From: Pseudarthrobacter sp. MM222
GTDB taxonomy: Bacteria > Actinomycetota > Actinomycetes > Actinomycetales > Micrococcaceae
DNA: 64,000 nucleotides
Reading direction: 5' to 3'
Assembly: GCF_947090775.1 (NCBI RefSeq)
Contig: NZ_OX352321.1
Location: 744,001 to 808,000 of the forward strand
Shown: piece by piece, positions 29,567-39,221 of the stretch
How the letters are laid out: each line of letters starts with the position of its first letter
Position numbering within the stretch: the stretch's first letter is position 1
Position numbers and translations under genes: made by a program
Notes under the pieces: generated by a model
The model's database searches: none
What the model was told of the DNA's origin: nothing
The model's input: only the letters and a program-made list of their open reading frames with translations

Positions 29567-30298
29567 TCACGTGAGGCTAGTCTGCTTCTTCGGCGCCCGC
29601 TTGGCCACTATCTTCCCCACCCAGATCAGGGCAAGGCCGACAGCGAAGCAGAGAATCGCGGAGTAGTTCACCACAAAGCGAATGAATCCCAGCGCCGGCG
29701 GGATCAACGGGGACAGCAGGCTCAGGGTGACGGCAACCGACCCCACGGCAAGGAGACCCGCACTGAACCGCACCAGGAGCGGCAGCTTGCCGGCGGCCGT
29801 CCGAAGCATGGCCGGCAGCAGCGTCAGCATCACGTACGCGGGGTAGAGGCGTCCGGCTGCCCCGTAATATTCCACCAGCGCTTGGTGGCGGTCGTCCTTG
29901 ATGGAGACCGCGGCCAGTCCGGCGGAGGATCCGTGGGTATCCATCATCAGGAAAACCACCAGCACGGCCGCCGAGGCCGCCGCCAACACGGCGATTCCCG
30001 CCCGTCCGGTAATCAGCCGCAGGGCGTCGTCCGCACCGAAGCCGCGCGCAAGCCGAAGCCCAAGGGCAAGAATGGCGCCGAAGATGATGAAACGCAGGAT
30101 GAGGTTGGCCACGTTGGTGCCGCCCAGGACCTGGTCGATGGCGAGGTACGGCGCTTCGATGCTCAGCAGGGTCGCCACTGTCATGAACGCGAAGATGAAG
30201 AACAGCGATCTGTTCTCACCCCGCAGTGCGCTGGGGATGCGGGCGAGCGCCACGATGCCGCAGACCGCCAGTGTGACCCATTGCAGTAAGGCAATCAT
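29567..30298 (-). CDS. Multi-pass membrane protein, paralogue A
   Basis: 243 residues, about seven membrane helices, tandem paralogue of the gene after it (conserved blocks listed there). Its ATG overlaps by four bases the stop of the upstream HTH gene, so the two are coupled. Function unknown; a membrane sensor or transporter under the HTH protein is inferred. Confidence 0.75.
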   Translation of the reverse strand: MIALLQWVTLAVCGIVALARIPSALRGENRSLFFIFAFMTVATLLSIEAPYLAIDQVLGGTNVANLILRFIIFGAILALGLRLARGFGADDALRLITGRAGIAVLAAASAAVLVVFLMMDTHGSSAGLAAVSIKDDRHQALVEYYGAAGRLYPAYVMLTLLPAMLRTAAGKLPLLVRFSAGLLAVGSVAVTLSLLSPLIPPALGFIRFVVNYSAILCFAVGLALIWVGKIVAKRAPKKQTSLT

Positions 30299-31053
30299 CC
30301 GAGGTTCTCCCAAATCTTTTCTGTCTGTGCGTGCTCCTGCTCCTGGCGGCGGAGGGTCTTTCCAAGCGTTTGCAGGCGTTCTCCAGCCAGCGCCGTGAGT
30401 TCGCCATCCGTGAGCGCGTCCAGCGCTGACTGCTTCGCCCCGGGAGTCCAACCCGCTTCTTCCTCGGTGATCAAGCCGGTTGCGACGAGTCCGCCGGTGA
30501 ATCCTACGCCTGCCGCGCGGGCAGTGGCGACGGCCAGTTCCGGGGCGAGCCGGTTCGCGGTCAACTGCGCAGAATAGTTCTGGGGTGCAACACCGGTGGC
30601 GGCTGACACCCGGTGCCGCAGCTCGCCGTCGTCGATCGCGTCAACCCAGTTCCTGACCGAGGTTGCGTGCGGGGCTGCGCTGAGGGCGGGCGGGGTGGCT
30701 TGTCCGTCCGCGGCGCCTGCTTCCCCGGCACCTCCGTGCGCGGGGGAGGAGCGCTCGATGACGGCGCGCAGCAGGTCCATCGTGGCAATCTGGCTGACGA
30801 GCTCGGCGGCGGTGGGAGGCTGCGGTTCGCCCGCAAGTTCCGCGTAGTTCGCAAAGGAGCCCAACGCCGCCAAGGGACTGAGCCGCAAGGCCCGGCTGAT
30901 GCTCACAAGGGTAGTTTCCGCCACTTTGCCGCGCACCAGTTGCTGGGCAAGGGTGGTCCGCTTGATGCCGGAGATCCTGCAGATATCCGCGGTGCTTGCC
31001 GACGGCGCAACACCATGAAGCCAGAGTTGAAACGCTTTGGCTGGTAAAGGCAT
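30295..31053 (-). CDS. HTH (XRE-like) DNA-binding protein
   Basis: 252 residues. N-terminal helix-turn-helix-like region (about 10-65): STADICRISGIKRTTLAQQLVRGKVAETTLVSISRALRLSPL reads as a phage-repressor-type fold. A Pro/Ala-rich linker and a C-terminal helical region (about 145-252) follow. AGGA lies eight bases before the ATG. It heads a three-gene unit with two paralogous membrane proteins. Confidence 0.7.
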   Translation of the reverse strand: MPLPAKAFQLWLHGVAPSASTADICRISGIKRTTLAQQLVRGKVAETTLVSISRALRLSPLAALGSFANYAELAGEPQPPTAAELVSQIATMDLLRAVIERSSPAHGGAGEAGAADGQATPPALSAAPHATSVRNWVDAIDDGELRHRVSAATGVAPQNYSAQLTANRLAPELAVATARAAGVGFTGGLVATGLITEEEAGWTPGAKQSALDALTDGELTALAGERLQTLGKTLRRQEQEHAQTEKIWENLG

Positions 31054-31166
31054 CTACGGCTTCCTGCGGAGTCGGTCGGATGGGGGGCAAAGGTAGTGCG
31101 CTGGCGCAGGGGATCTTGCGGAGCGGATTTTACGGGAGGACCTGATTCAACTATGCTAAATGGTCG

Positions 31167-31209
31167 AACCCGCTGGTCCGTACACCCCCCAAGTCCGGAC
31201 CAGCGGGTT
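31167..31209. terminator. Strong hairpin in the leader of the ABC-F gene (possible attenuator)
   Basis: AACCCGCTGGTCCG and CGGACCAGCGGGTT form a perfect 14-bp stem with a 15-base loop, followed by CTTTC. No plus-strand gene ends upstream for over 2.6 kb, so it is not a simple terminator for a preceding gene. It lies 102 bases before the ABC-F start and could be an attenuator. Confidence 0.6.
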
Positions 31210-31311
31210 CTTTCATGCCTGGCGGAATTCAGCCGCGGGAGCCGGCGTTTATTGCCGTTAGGGGATGTCCCCTGCAGAGCCCGGTTTGGGCCGCGGTGAG
31301 AGGATGTACTA

Positions 31312-33012
31312 ATGACTGCAACCCTTGTTGCCAAAGACCTTTCCGGTGGTCACGACCACCGCACCCTCTTCTCAAAACTTTCCCTCACCGTCGCGCCGGG
31401 CGACGTCGTCGGCGTCGTGGGCGCCAACGGGGCGGGTAAATCAACCCTGCTCCGGCTGCTGGCCGGCGTCGACGCGCCCCAGGAGGGCACCGTCAGCCTG
31501 GCCCCCGCGGACGCCTTCGTGGGCTGGCTGCCGCAGGAACACGAACGAGTCGCCGGCGAGACTGTGGGCGGGTACATTGCCCGCCGTACCGGCTGCGCCC
31601 AGGCCACCCTGGAAATGGAGTCCACCGCGGAGGCCCTCGGCTCGGGCGCCCCGGGGTCCGACGACGCCTACTCCCTGGCCTTCGACCGCTGGATGGCGTC
31701 CGGCGCCGCCGACCTTGAAGACCGCATCCCGCCGGTTCTCGCCGACCTCGGCCTCGATGTGGGACCGGACGCCGGGATGACCGGGCTCTCGGGCGGCCAG
31801 GCCGCCCGGGTGGCGTTGGCTGCCCTGCTGCTGAGCCGCTTCGATATCGTCCTCCTGGACGAACCCACTAACGACCTGGACCTGGACGGCCTCGCCAAAC
31901 TCGAAGCCTTCGTGCAGGGCCTGCGCGGCGGCGTGGTCCTGGTCTCCCACGACCGCGAATTCCTTGCCCGCTGCGTGACCACCATCGTGGAGCTGGACCT
32001 GGCCCAAAACTCCGTGGCGGTCTACGACGGCGGGTATGAGGCGTACCTGGAGGAACGGGCCGTCGCCCGCCGGCACGCCCGGGAACGCTTCGAGGAGTAC
32101 GCAAACACCAAGGCGGACCTCGTCTCGCGGGCCCGGACCCAGCGCGAATGGAGCTCCCAGGGCGTCCGGAACGCCATGAAGAAAAACCCGGACAACGACA
32201 AGATCCGGCGTGCGGCCAGCACCGAGTCCTCGGAGAAGCAGGGCCAGAAGGTCCGGCAGATGGAATCCCGTATCGCCCGGCTCGAAGAAGTCGAAGAGCC
32301 CCGCAAGGAGTGGCAGCTGCAGTTCAGCATCGGCCAGGCCCCGCGGTCCAGCGCCGTCGTGTCGACGCTGCGCGACGCCGTCGCGCGGCAGGGCGACTTC
32401 ACCCTGGGACCGGTGAACCTGCAGCTGAACGCGGCTGAACGCATCGGCATCACAGGTCCCAACGGGGCCGGCAAATCCACCCTGCTCCGGCTCCTGCTCG
32501 GCGTTCAGCGGCCCGATTCCGGGGAGGCCTCCATGGGCGCCTCGGTGGCCGTGGGCGAGATCGACCAGGCCCGCGGGCTGCTGGCCGGTGCGCTGACACT
32601 CGGCGGTGCCGTCGAAGCCGTGCTGACGGACCTGACGCCGGCCGAAGTCCGCACCCTGCTGGCCAAGTTCGGACTCAAGGCCGACCACACCTCCCGCCCG
32701 GTCGACTCGCTCTCGCCGGGGGAACGCACCCGTGCCGCCCTGGCGCTGCTGCAGGCGCGCGGCGTGAACCTGCTGGTCCCCGACGAACCCACCAACCACC
32801 TTGACCTGCCCGCGATCGAACAGCTCGAGGACGCCCTCGACAGCTACGACGGCGCGCTGCTGCTGGTCACCCACGACCGCCGGCTGCTGGAAAACGTGCG
32901 CCTTGACGGGCGCTGGCACGTGGACAACGGCGTCGTCACCGAGCTTCTGGGGCACACCGCGCCCGGACTCCTTGGCGGACGCGCTACCGCCCGGAAAGGC
33001 AATAACCCATGA
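31312..33012 (+). CDS. ABC-F ATPase (ribosome-associated, possible antibiotic resistance)
   Basis: 566 residues, two ATPase domains and no membrane helices. Walker [12 protein letters not shown] and [11 protein letters not shown], signatures [11 protein letters not shown] and [11 protein letters not shown], Walker B plus Glu [11 protein letters not shown] and [12 protein letters not shown] charged linker (about 245-330) joins the domains, as in factors that act on the ribosome. GAGAGGA precedes the ATG. It overlaps the next gene by four bases. Subfamily cannot be assigned by eye. Confidence 0.9.
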   Translation: MTATLVAKDLSGGHDHRTLFSKLSLTVAPGDVVGVVGANGAGKSTLLRLLAGVDAPQEGTVSLAPADAFVGWLPQEHERVAGETVGGYIARRTGCAQATLEMESTAEALGSGAPGSDDAYSLAFDRWMASGAADLEDRIPPVLADLGLDVGPDAGMTGLSGGQAARVALAALLLSRFDIVLLDEPTNDLDLDGLAKLEAFVQGLRGGVVLVSHDREFLARCVTTIVELDLAQNSVAVYDGGYEAYLEERAVARRHARERFEEYANTKADLVSRARTQREWSSQGVRNAMKKNPDNDKIRRAASTESSEKQGQKVRQMESRIARLEEVEEPRKEWQLQFSIGQAPRSSAVVSTLRDAVARQGDFTLGPVNLQLNAAERIGITGPNGAGKSTLLRLLLGVQRPDSGEASMGASVAVGEIDQARGLLAGALTLGGAVEAVLTDLTPAEVRTLLAKFGLKADHTSRPVDSLSPGERTRAALALLQARGVNLLVPDEPTNHLDLPAIEQLEDALDSYDGALLLVTHDRRLLENVRLDGRWHVDNGVVTELLGHTAPGLLGGRATARKGNNP

Positions 33013-34922
33013 GCATGGACCGGGTGGCCTGGAGCTCCCTTTACAACATCACGCGCGCCTCGAGTGGCTCCAAGCCGTTCTCGAAGGAAACGCTCAAGCG
33101 TGTGTTCAGCTTTGCCCGTCCGCACAAGGCCAAGCTGATCGCCTTCGTGCTGCTGTCGATTGTGATGGCCGTCCTGGCCGTGGCCACCCCGGTTCTCGCC
33201 GGCCAGGTGGTCGATGCGATCATCGCCCGCGCGGACACCGGAACCGTGGTCTGGCTCGCGGTACTGATCGCGATCGTGGCGGTCGCGGAAGCCGGGCTGG
33301 GGCTGGTGACGCGCTGGCTCTCCTCCACCATCGGCGAGGGCGTGATCGTGGACCTGCGCACCAAGGTCTTCGACCACGTCCAGAAGATGCCGATTGCTTT
33401 CTTCACCCGCACCCGCACCGGAGCCCTGGTCAGCCGGCTGAACAACGACGTCATCGGTGCGCAGTCGGCGTTTGCCGGCACCCTGTCCGGCGTCGTCAGC
33501 AACGTGGTGGCGCTCGCCCTGACGCTGGTGGTGATGCTCGGCAAGTCCTGGCTCGTCACCGTGCTCGCGATGATCCTGCTGCCGATCTTCCTGATCCCGG
33601 CCCGCCGGATGGGGTCCAAGCTGGCGGACCTGCGGCGCGAAGCCGCGGAGCACAACGCCGCCATGGGCACCCAAATGACGGAGCGGTTCTCCGCCCCCGG
33701 CGCCACCCTGGTCAAGCTCTTCGGCCGCCCGGACGAGGAATCCCGCGAATTCGCCGTCCGCGCCGGCCGCGTCCGGGATATCGGTGTGCGCACCGCCATG
33801 CTGCAATTCACGTTCGTGACCGCCCTGACGCTTGTCTCCGCCCTGGCGCTCGCACTGGTCTACGGCCTCGGCGGCTGGCTTGCCCTGGGCGGGCAGCTGG
33901 CGGCCGGCGACGTCGTCGTGCTGGCACTGCTGCTGACGCGCCTCTACGCTCCGCTCACGGCGCTCTCCAACGCCCGGGTGGAAATCATGAGTGCCCTGGT
34001 CAGCTTCGAACGGGTCTTTGAGATCCTGGACCTCAAACCGCTCATCCAGCAGAAGCCGGACGCGGTAGCCTCGCCTGCCGGCCCGCTCTCGGTCGAGTTC
34101 GACGACGTCCGCTTCGCCTACCCCTCCGCGGACAAGGTGTCGCTTGCCTCGCTGGAGGACGTGTCCACGCTGGACACCCGCGGCGGTGAAGAGGTGCTGC
34201 ACGGCATCAGCTTCCGGGTTGAGCCCGGGCAGACCGTGGCCCTGGTTGGCTCCTCGGGCGCCGGCAAGTCGACCATCGCGCAGCTGCTTTCGCGGCTGTA
34301 CGACGTCGATTCCGGCGCCGTCCGCTTCGGCGGCACCGGGCCCGGCACCGGCGTCGACGTCCGCGACCTCACCTTCGATTCAATGCGCCAGACTCTCGGC
34401 ATGGTCACGCAGGACGGGCACCTGTTCCACGAAAGCATCGCCTCCAACCTGCGCCTGGCCCGCCCGGACGCCACCGAGGAGCAGATGTGGGACGTGCTGC
34501 GCCGCGCCCGGCTTGAATACATGATCCGCTCCCTCCCGGATGGCCTGGACACCGTGGTGGGGGAGCGCGGCTACCGGCTCTCCGGCGGTGAACGGCAGCG
34601 CCTGACCATCGCCCGCCTGCTGATCGCGCAGCCGCGCGTGGTGATCCTGGACGAGGCCACGGCCGCGCTGGACTCCACCAACGAAGCCGCGGTGCAGGAG
34701 GCCCTCGGGGCCGCACTGGAAGGCCGCACCGCCGTCGTGATCGCGCACCGGCTCTCCACGATCCGCGCCGCCGACGCCATCCTGGTGGTGGAGGACGGGG
34801 CCATTGTGGAGCGGGGAACCCACACCGAGCTGCTCGCCGCGGACGGGCGTTACGCGGAGCTGTACCGGACCCAGTTCGCCGAGGCGACTGCTGTGGCCGA
34901 AGAGGCCGTGCCGGAGCACTAG
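33009..34922 (+). CDS. ABC exporter, fused membrane and ATPase domains
   Basis: 637 residues. Six membrane helices (about 38-330) and an ATPase domain with [29 protein letters not shown] and [13 protein letters not shown]. Such half-transporters dimerise to export lipids, peptides or drugs. The ATGA overlap with ABC-F points to a shared task, perhaps drug protection plus export. Substrate unknown. Confidence 0.92.
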   Translation: MSMDRVAWSSLYNITRASSGSKPFSKETLKRVFSFARPHKAKLIAFVLLSIVMAVLAVATPVLAGQVVDAIIARADTGTVVWLAVLIAIVAVAEAGLGLVTRWLSSTIGEGVIVDLRTKVFDHVQKMPIAFFTRTRTGALVSRLNNDVIGAQSAFAGTLSGVVSNVVALALTLVVMLGKSWLVTVLAMILLPIFLIPARRMGSKLADLRREAAEHNAAMGTQMTERFSAPGATLVKLFGRPDEESREFAVRAGRVRDIGVRTAMLQFTFVTALTLVSALALALVYGLGGWLALGGQLAAGDVVVLALLLTRLYAPLTALSNARVEIMSALVSFERVFEILDLKPLIQQKPDAVASPAGPLSVEFDDVRFAYPSADKVSLASLEDVSTLDTRGGEEVLHGISFRVEPGQTVALVGSSGAGKSTIAQLLSRLYDVDSGAVRFGGTGPGTGVDVRDLTFDSMRQTLGMVTQDGHLFHESIASNLRLARPDATEEQMWDVLRRARLEYMIRSLPDGLDTVVGERGYRLSGGERQRLTIARLLIAQPRVVILDEATAALDSTNEAAVQEALGAALEGRTAVVIAHRLSTIRAADAILVVEDGAIVERGTHTELLAADGRYAELYRTQFAEATAVAEEAVPEH

Positions 34923-34948
34923 GCCGGGCTCCGGCACAGGGCCGGAGC

Positions 34949-35353
34949 CTAGGTCCTGTCCGCGGCGAGGGCGGGCAGCACGTGGTCGGTGAGCAGCGGG
35001 GCCAGATCGTCCGGCAGTTCGGCGGCCAGGTCCAGCCACCGGATCTCGGCGATCTCGGCGGAGGGCCGGGCGCTCCAGACACCGGGCGCGGTGAAGACCG
35101 TGGCCTCGATCTGGGTGGCGGCCTCGTTGGCGGCGTCGGCAAGCCAGATGCCCAGCAGCGCCAATGCCTCCGGCGCCAGCACAATCCCCACCTCTTCCTC
35201 GAGCTCGCGGGACGCCGTCTGGGCGGGGCTCTCGCCGGCCTCGGGCTTGCCGCCGGGATGCATGAACTTGTCCGTGCCGCGTTTCCGGACGGTCAGGAGG
35301 CGCCCGGCATCGTCGAAGACGCAGACGGCGGAGATCACGATGAGCGGGTTCAC
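34949..35353 (-). CDS. NUDIX hydrolase
   Basis: 134 residues. Nudix box GGKPEAGESPAQTASRELEEEVGI fits GX5EX7REUXEEXGU. It starts MNPLIVISAVCVFDDAGRLL. GTG 35353 overlaps by four bases the end of the DUF6314 gene, so the two are coupled. Substrate unknown (a nucleotide diphosphate compound). Confidence 0.9.
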   Translation of the reverse strand: MNPLIVISAVCVFDDAGRLLTVRKRGTDKFMHPGGKPEAGESPAQTASRELEEEVGIVLAPEALALLGIWLADAANEAATQIEATVFTAPGVWSARPSAEIAEIRWLDLAAELPDDLAPLLTDHVLPALAADRT

Positions 35354-35844
35354 GCGTCCTGGCCTGGAGCGCGGCGCAGCACGGATTCGAGCAATTGGTC
35401 CTTGGCCGGGCCGGTGACATCCCAGCGGTAGTGGAATTCGTCGGGTCCGACCAGCGTGTAGCTGACCCGGTAGCTGTCCGGATCGCACCAGTGCTGCGCG
35501 TGGCTGCTGTCCGTGCCGAACCCCATGCGGTGGAAGGGGCGGCCGTCGGGAAAGAACATGTCCATCGTGGCGCGGGTCCCGTCGGGGCGCAGCAGGTATT
35601 CCCGGCTGGCCGGTGCGGTGAACGGCGTGCCGCCGGCGACCATCCAGACAACGGTGCCTTCCTCACGGAAGCGTAGGGCGCCGTCGTCGTCCGGTCCGGT
35701 TAGGGGAGTGAAGCGCACAGCCCCGATGAAGCTTCCGCGGGCGCCGGTGGACCGGTCCAGCAGGGTGCGTTCCACGTTCCAGCTGCCCTGCAGATAGGCG
35801 CGGAGGTCGAAGTCCGGAGCGGTGCCCGATGCTGGCGAATTCAA
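35350..35844 (-). CDS. DUF6314 family protein
   Basis: 164 residues, beta-rich and lipocalin-like in pattern: FDLRAYLQGSWNVERTLLDR, GAVRFTPL, FREEGTV, then FFPDGRPFHRM, HWCDPDSYRVSY. Family function unknown. It begins two bases before tRNA-Arg on the same strand. Confidence 0.8.
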   Translation of the reverse strand: MNSPASGTAPDFDLRAYLQGSWNVERTLLDRSTGARGSFIGAVRFTPLTGPDDDGALRFREEGTVVWMVAGGTPFTAPASREYLLRPDGTRATMDMFFPDGRPFHRMGFGTDSSHAQHWCDPDSYRVSYTLVGPDEFHYRWDVTGPAKDQLLESVLRRAPGQDA

Positions 35845-35845
35845 G

Positions 35846-35918
35846 TGCCCTCGATTGGAATCGAACCAACGACACCGGCTTTAGGAGAGCCGTGCTCTAT
35901 CCACTGAGCTACGAGGGC
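35846..35918 (-). tRNA. tRNA-Arg(CCT)
   Basis: 73 nt. Acceptor GCCCTCG pairs with CGAGGGC. D-arm GCTCAGTGGATAGAGC, anticodon stem CGGCT/AGCCG with loop CTCCTAA (anticodon CCT), and T-arm TTGGTTCGATTCCAA. CCA is not encoded. Confidence 0.96.
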
Positions 35919-36004
35919 GGGCGTCGTCGCTGGCCGGCCGCTGGCCGGCCCGGTCGGACACGGATATAAGCATACAAGGTGAGGGCCCGTACTACGCTCT
36001 TGGC

Positions 36005-36781
36005 ATGACAGCCCCATCCTCGGCCGCCCCGGAAGGCCTTCTCTACATTCCGGATGTGGCATCCACACGGTTCTACATCGGAGCCCTTGCCCTGCTCAGC
36101 GTGCTGCAGTATTTCGTGGCCGAGGCGGCAGTCATCGGAGCGTGGGCCGGGCCGGAACCCTACAGCCGCCGGACGGGCTTCATCAGCGACCTCGGCGCCG
36201 CAGGGTGCGGCGTGTTCGATGGCCGGAACGTATGCTCCCCGGCCCACCTGCTGATGAACGCCTCGTTCGTGGTGCAGGGGATCGGGATGATGGTTGGGTC
36301 CTGGCTGTTGAGCTCGGCCCTGCTGTGCGTTGCGGCGCGGGAGGGCGTCCGGATCCGGTTGCGCCCGGGCCGGCGCTCGCCGTCGGGCACCGCGCTGGCC
36401 GCACGCCTGCTCAGTTTCACCGCCGGGGCGGGCACCGTCATTGTGGGCCTCGTTCCGGAGGATGCCGGGTCCGGCTGGCATGGCGCCGGGGCAGTGATGT
36501 ACTTCGTGGCAGGAGCGCTGGCCCTGCTGGTCCTGGGCTGGCTCTGGGTCCGGCAAACTGCGCTGGGCTGGTTCATCCTGGTCTGCGGTGTGGTGTCCCT
36601 GGGCGCGGTCATCACGGCGGGGGTTACCGCGATGGCCGTACCGGAGCCGGGCACCCTCGAACGGCTAATGGGATACCCGATCACCGTCGGCATGGCTGCA
36701 GCCGGCCTGGTGGTCGCCCAGCGGGCCCGGAGCGCGGCCGTTGCGCGGCAGCGCGTGCGGAGCGGGGCCGCCGGTGCGTAG
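36005..36781 (+). CDS. DUF998 membrane protein
   Basis: 258 residues with six to seven membrane helices. DUF998 marks: EPYSRRTGFISDLG, the RNVCSPAHLLMNASFV segment with conserved Cys and His, and GWHGAGAVMYF. Function unknown. It starts 87 bases after the divergently placed tRNA. Confidence 0.8.
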   Translation: MTAPSSAAPEGLLYIPDVASTRFYIGALALLSVLQYFVAEAAVIGAWAGPEPYSRRTGFISDLGAAGCGVFDGRNVCSPAHLLMNASFVVQGIGMMVGSWLLSSALLCVAAREGVRIRLRPGRRSPSGTALAARLLSFTAGAGTVIVGLVPEDAGSGWHGAGAVMYFVAGALALLVLGWLWVRQTALGWFILVCGVVSLGAVITAGVTAMAVPEPGTLERLMGYPITVGMAAAGLVVAQRARSAAVARQRVRSGAAGA

Positions 36782-36786
36782 CGGGG

Positions 36787-36838
36787 CCCAGCGCGCGCAA
36801 CGGAGCCCAGCGCGCGCAAAGGAGCCCAGCGCGCAAAG
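36787..36838 (+). repeat. 19-bp tandem repeat after DUF998 gene
   Basis: Two full units CCCAGCGCGCGCAAMGGAG and a third, shorter one. The rest of this 267-base gap holds a perfect hairpin, CACCGGAA-AG-TTCCGGTG (36892-36909), and a 12-base palindrome GGACTGCAGTCC just before the next start. Confidence 0.7.
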
Positions 36839-37048
36839 TTTGGTGTCTTATGTCTCATAACTGCGTGGGCTTGCATTATCATGAGGGCACTCACCGGAAA
36901 GTTCCGGTGGCTCGTGCGCGAGCAGTCTCTAGCGCATGCCGGGTTGCCGATTTCGTAGTCTATGGGGACGAATGTTTGATCAGCTAGCCTCGCCGCGTCC
37001 ATATGCAGCGACTGCCTTCGGGGACCGACGCCGTGGGACTGCAGTCCG

Positions 37049-37639
37049 ATGACAGTTGAAGCCCTTACCGCGCCCGACGAACGGCTCCCCGAAGATCTGC
37101 CGGCGGCCACCGCACCCCTGCCTTCCCCGGCTCCAGGTCCCGAAGCAATCACCGGCGTCGCAGTGGCCGGAGCGGTGATGGCCGGCGTCGCGGGGATCGC
37201 CGGTGTGGCCGGAGCCGCCGATGTGGCGGGAGCCGCCGGTGTGGCCGGAGCCGCCGCGGCGGGAGCCGCCGGTGTGGCCGCCCCGATCGGGGTGCGCGCC
37301 CTCCAAAGCGGAATCGTACAAGTCACGCTGCCCCCCAACGAGGAAATCGCCGGCACCGAAGCGAGGATTGCCGGGGCGGCCGTTCGTGCCCTTGCCAACG
37401 GCAGGCGCGTGCCGGTGATGCTTGTCCTTACCGGAGTCGTCGGAGTCAGCGTCGAGGCACGGCAGGTCTACGTCTCTTCCATTGCCGCCTCCGCCTTTGC
37501 CCTGGTCGGTGAAAGTCCGGTGGACCGCGTCATCGCCCACTATCTGCTGCGCTCGAGAACCGAGACGATTCCAGCGCAGTTTTTCACGTCCGAGGCCGAA
37601 GCAGTCGAGTGGTTAGGGCAATACGCGAGTGAACACTGA
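37049..37639 (+). CDS. STAS-like domain protein with Ala-Gly-Val repeats
   Basis: 196 residues. After a Pro-rich start comes a low-complexity block (about 36-78) of A-G-V/A-A triplets encoded by near-identical GGAGCCGCCGGTGTGGCC units. A folded domain follows (about 85-190; VRALQSGIVQVTLPPNEEIAG, PVMLVLTGVVGVS, EAVEWLGQY) that looks SpoIIAA/STAS-like. Similar small domains often sit beside c-di-GMP enzymes in Arthrobacter. Its 3' end overlaps the GGDEF-EAL gene by 11 bases, so they are co-expressed and it is probably a regulator of that enzyme. Confidence 0.7.
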   Translation: MTVEALTAPDERLPEDLPAATAPLPSPAPGPEAITGVAVAGAVMAGVAGIAGVAGAADVAGAAGVAGAAAAGAAGVAAPIGVRALQSGIVQVTLPPNEEIAGTEARIAGAAVRALANGRRVPVMLVLTGVVGVSVEARQVYVSSIAASAFALVGESPVDRVIAHYLLRSRTETIPAQFFTSEAEAVEWLGQYASEH

Positions 37640-39152
37640 TCCTCCGGACCCCAGACTGCACGCCCTTGTAGAGGGCATAGTCCGGATTGCCAGCGGTGAC
37701 CTGAGCACCAGGATCCCGCACTCCGGTGCACGGGACGACGTGGCTGCCGTCATTGCCGGTATCAACCTCATGGCGGACGACCTGCAGACCATCTACCAAG
37801 AGCTCGAACAGCGCGTTGAGAGCCGCACGGCGATGTTGCGTGATGCCCAGGTTGAGCTCGAGCGGATGGCACTCACGGACCCGTTGACGCAGCTGGCCAA
37901 CCGCACTGCCCTCAACTCCGTGTTGAGCCATGCCCTGGCAGAGACCTCGCGGGGCGAGATGCCCCCGGCGCTGCTGATCCTCGACCTGGACTCGTTCAAG
38001 GGCATCAACGACACGCTGGGACACAGCGCGGGCGACGACGTCCTCCGGGTGATCGCCCGGAGGCTGCAGGACTCCGTACGCGAGACGGATACCGTCGCGC
38101 GCCTTGGCGGCGACGAGTTCGCCGTCATGCTGCCCAAATCGACCCTCGTGCGGGCGCGGCGGGTGGCCAACAGAATCCTCAAGGCCCTTAGTGAGAGCCT
38201 CGACGTCGGGGACTTGCGAATCACCTGCGGCACGAGCATCGGACTGCGGGTTGCGGAGCCCGGGCAGTCGGTCGATGACCTGGTCATGGAAGCCGATACC
38301 GCCATGTATGCGGCCAAGGCCCAGCCGAACGGCAGCATCAAGGTGTTCGAACCCGCCCTGCTGTACGCGCGCCGGCTCCAGAGCGTCATGATCACTGAGA
38401 TGCGCGAAGCAATCCTCCAGGACCAGCTCACCCTGCATTACCAGCCGGTGGTGGAGCTCGCCAGCGGCCGGATCGAAGGTGTAGAGGCGCTTGTGCGCTG
38501 GAACCACCCGAGCCGGGGACTGCTCATGCCCGACCAGTTCATTCCGCTGGCCGAAGAGACCGGCATGATCGTGGATCTTGGCCACTGGGTCCTTCGGAAT
38601 GCCGTGCGTCAGCTGCGGGACTGGCAGCGGGAGTTGAAATTGGATCCCAGTTTCAACGTCCGAGTCAACATCTCGACCACTGAACTGCAAAACCTCGACC
38701 TGATCGAACACGTCCGCGACATCCTCCGTGAAACCGGCGTTGACGCGGCGAATCTCATCGTCGAACTGACGGAGTCGATGGCTGTCAACGGCGGCGACGT
38801 GGACAAATACTCCCTGAGTGGGCTGCGCCGGCTCGGCGTCCAGCTGGAAATCGACGACTTCGGCACCGGCTACTCCTCCATCAGCTACCTCCGCAAGCTG
38901 CCCGTCAACGTCGTCAAGATCGACCGCAGTCTGATTGAAGGGCTGGGCGCCGACGAGCAACAGGGGAACTTCGTCGAAGCAGTCCTGCACCTTATCCACG
39001 CCTGCGGCCTCAAGGCCGTCGCCGAAGGCATCGAGACGGCGGAACAAGCCGCAGAGCTGGTGCGGCTAGGCTGTGCCAGCGGCCAGGGCTACTACTTTGG
39101 CCGGCCCGCGCCTGCCGCCAAACTCGCCGAGATGATCGGCCAAGGGGACTAG
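37629..39152 (+). CDS. GGDEF-EAL c-di-GMP enzyme
   Basis: 507 residues, no membrane helix. A HAMP-like and coiled-coil N-terminus (about 8-80), GGDEF domain with an intact active site (RLGGDEF, 160-164) and a product-inhibition I-site RETD five residues before it. The EAL domain has EALVRW (about 286), NIS, ELTES, DDFGTGYSS, KIDRS and EGIET. Both cyclase and phosphodiesterase activities look possible, so it could switch between making and degrading c-di-GMP. Confidence 0.92.
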   Translation: MNTDPPDPRLHALVEGIVRIASGDLSTRIPHSGARDDVAAVIAGINLMADDLQTIYQELEQRVESRTAMLRDAQVELERMALTDPLTQLANRTALNSVLSHALAETSRGEMPPALLILDLDSFKGINDTLGHSAGDDVLRVIARRLQDSVRETDTVARLGGDEFAVMLPKSTLVRARRVANRILKALSESLDVGDLRITCGTSIGLRVAEPGQSVDDLVMEADTAMYAAKAQPNGSIKVFEPALLYARRLQSVMITEMREAILQDQLTLHYQPVVELASGRIEGVEALVRWNHPSRGLLMPDQFIPLAEETGMIVDLGHWVLRNAVRQLRDWQRELKLDPSFNVRVNISTTELQNLDLIEHVRDILRETGVDAANLIVELTESMAVNGGDVDKYSLSGLRRLGVQLEIDDFGTGYSSISYLRKLPVNVVKIDRSLIEGLGADEQQGNFVEAVLHLIHACGLKAVAEGIETAEQAAELVRLGCASGQGYYFGRPAPAAKLAEMIGQGD

Positions 39153-39162
39153 CGCAAGGCAC

Positions 39163-39205
39163 AAAAAAGCGGTGGGTGCCGGAAGTGATTCCGACACCCA
39201 CCGCT
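39163..39205 (-). terminator. Intrinsic terminator of the repeat-peptide gene
   Basis: On the minus strand AGCGGTGGGTG pairs with CACCCACCGCT, with inner CGGAA/TTCCG pairs, and six T follow. It is a textbook terminator for the minus-strand peptide gene. On the plus strand it lacks a T-tract but may still help end the GGDEF-EAL transcript. Confidence 0.9.
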
Positions 39206-39221
39206 AAGCCAATGCCCGAGA

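Noticed and set aside
31096..31153. Start of the ABC-F leader frame at base 31096
   Set aside because: No ribosome-binding site and no reason to extend above ATG 31154; even that shorter frame is kept only as a hypothesis.
36782..37048. c-di-GMP riboswitch before the GGDEF-EAL operon
   Set aside because: The gap has a small perfect hairpin, but the conserved GEMM blocks are missing.
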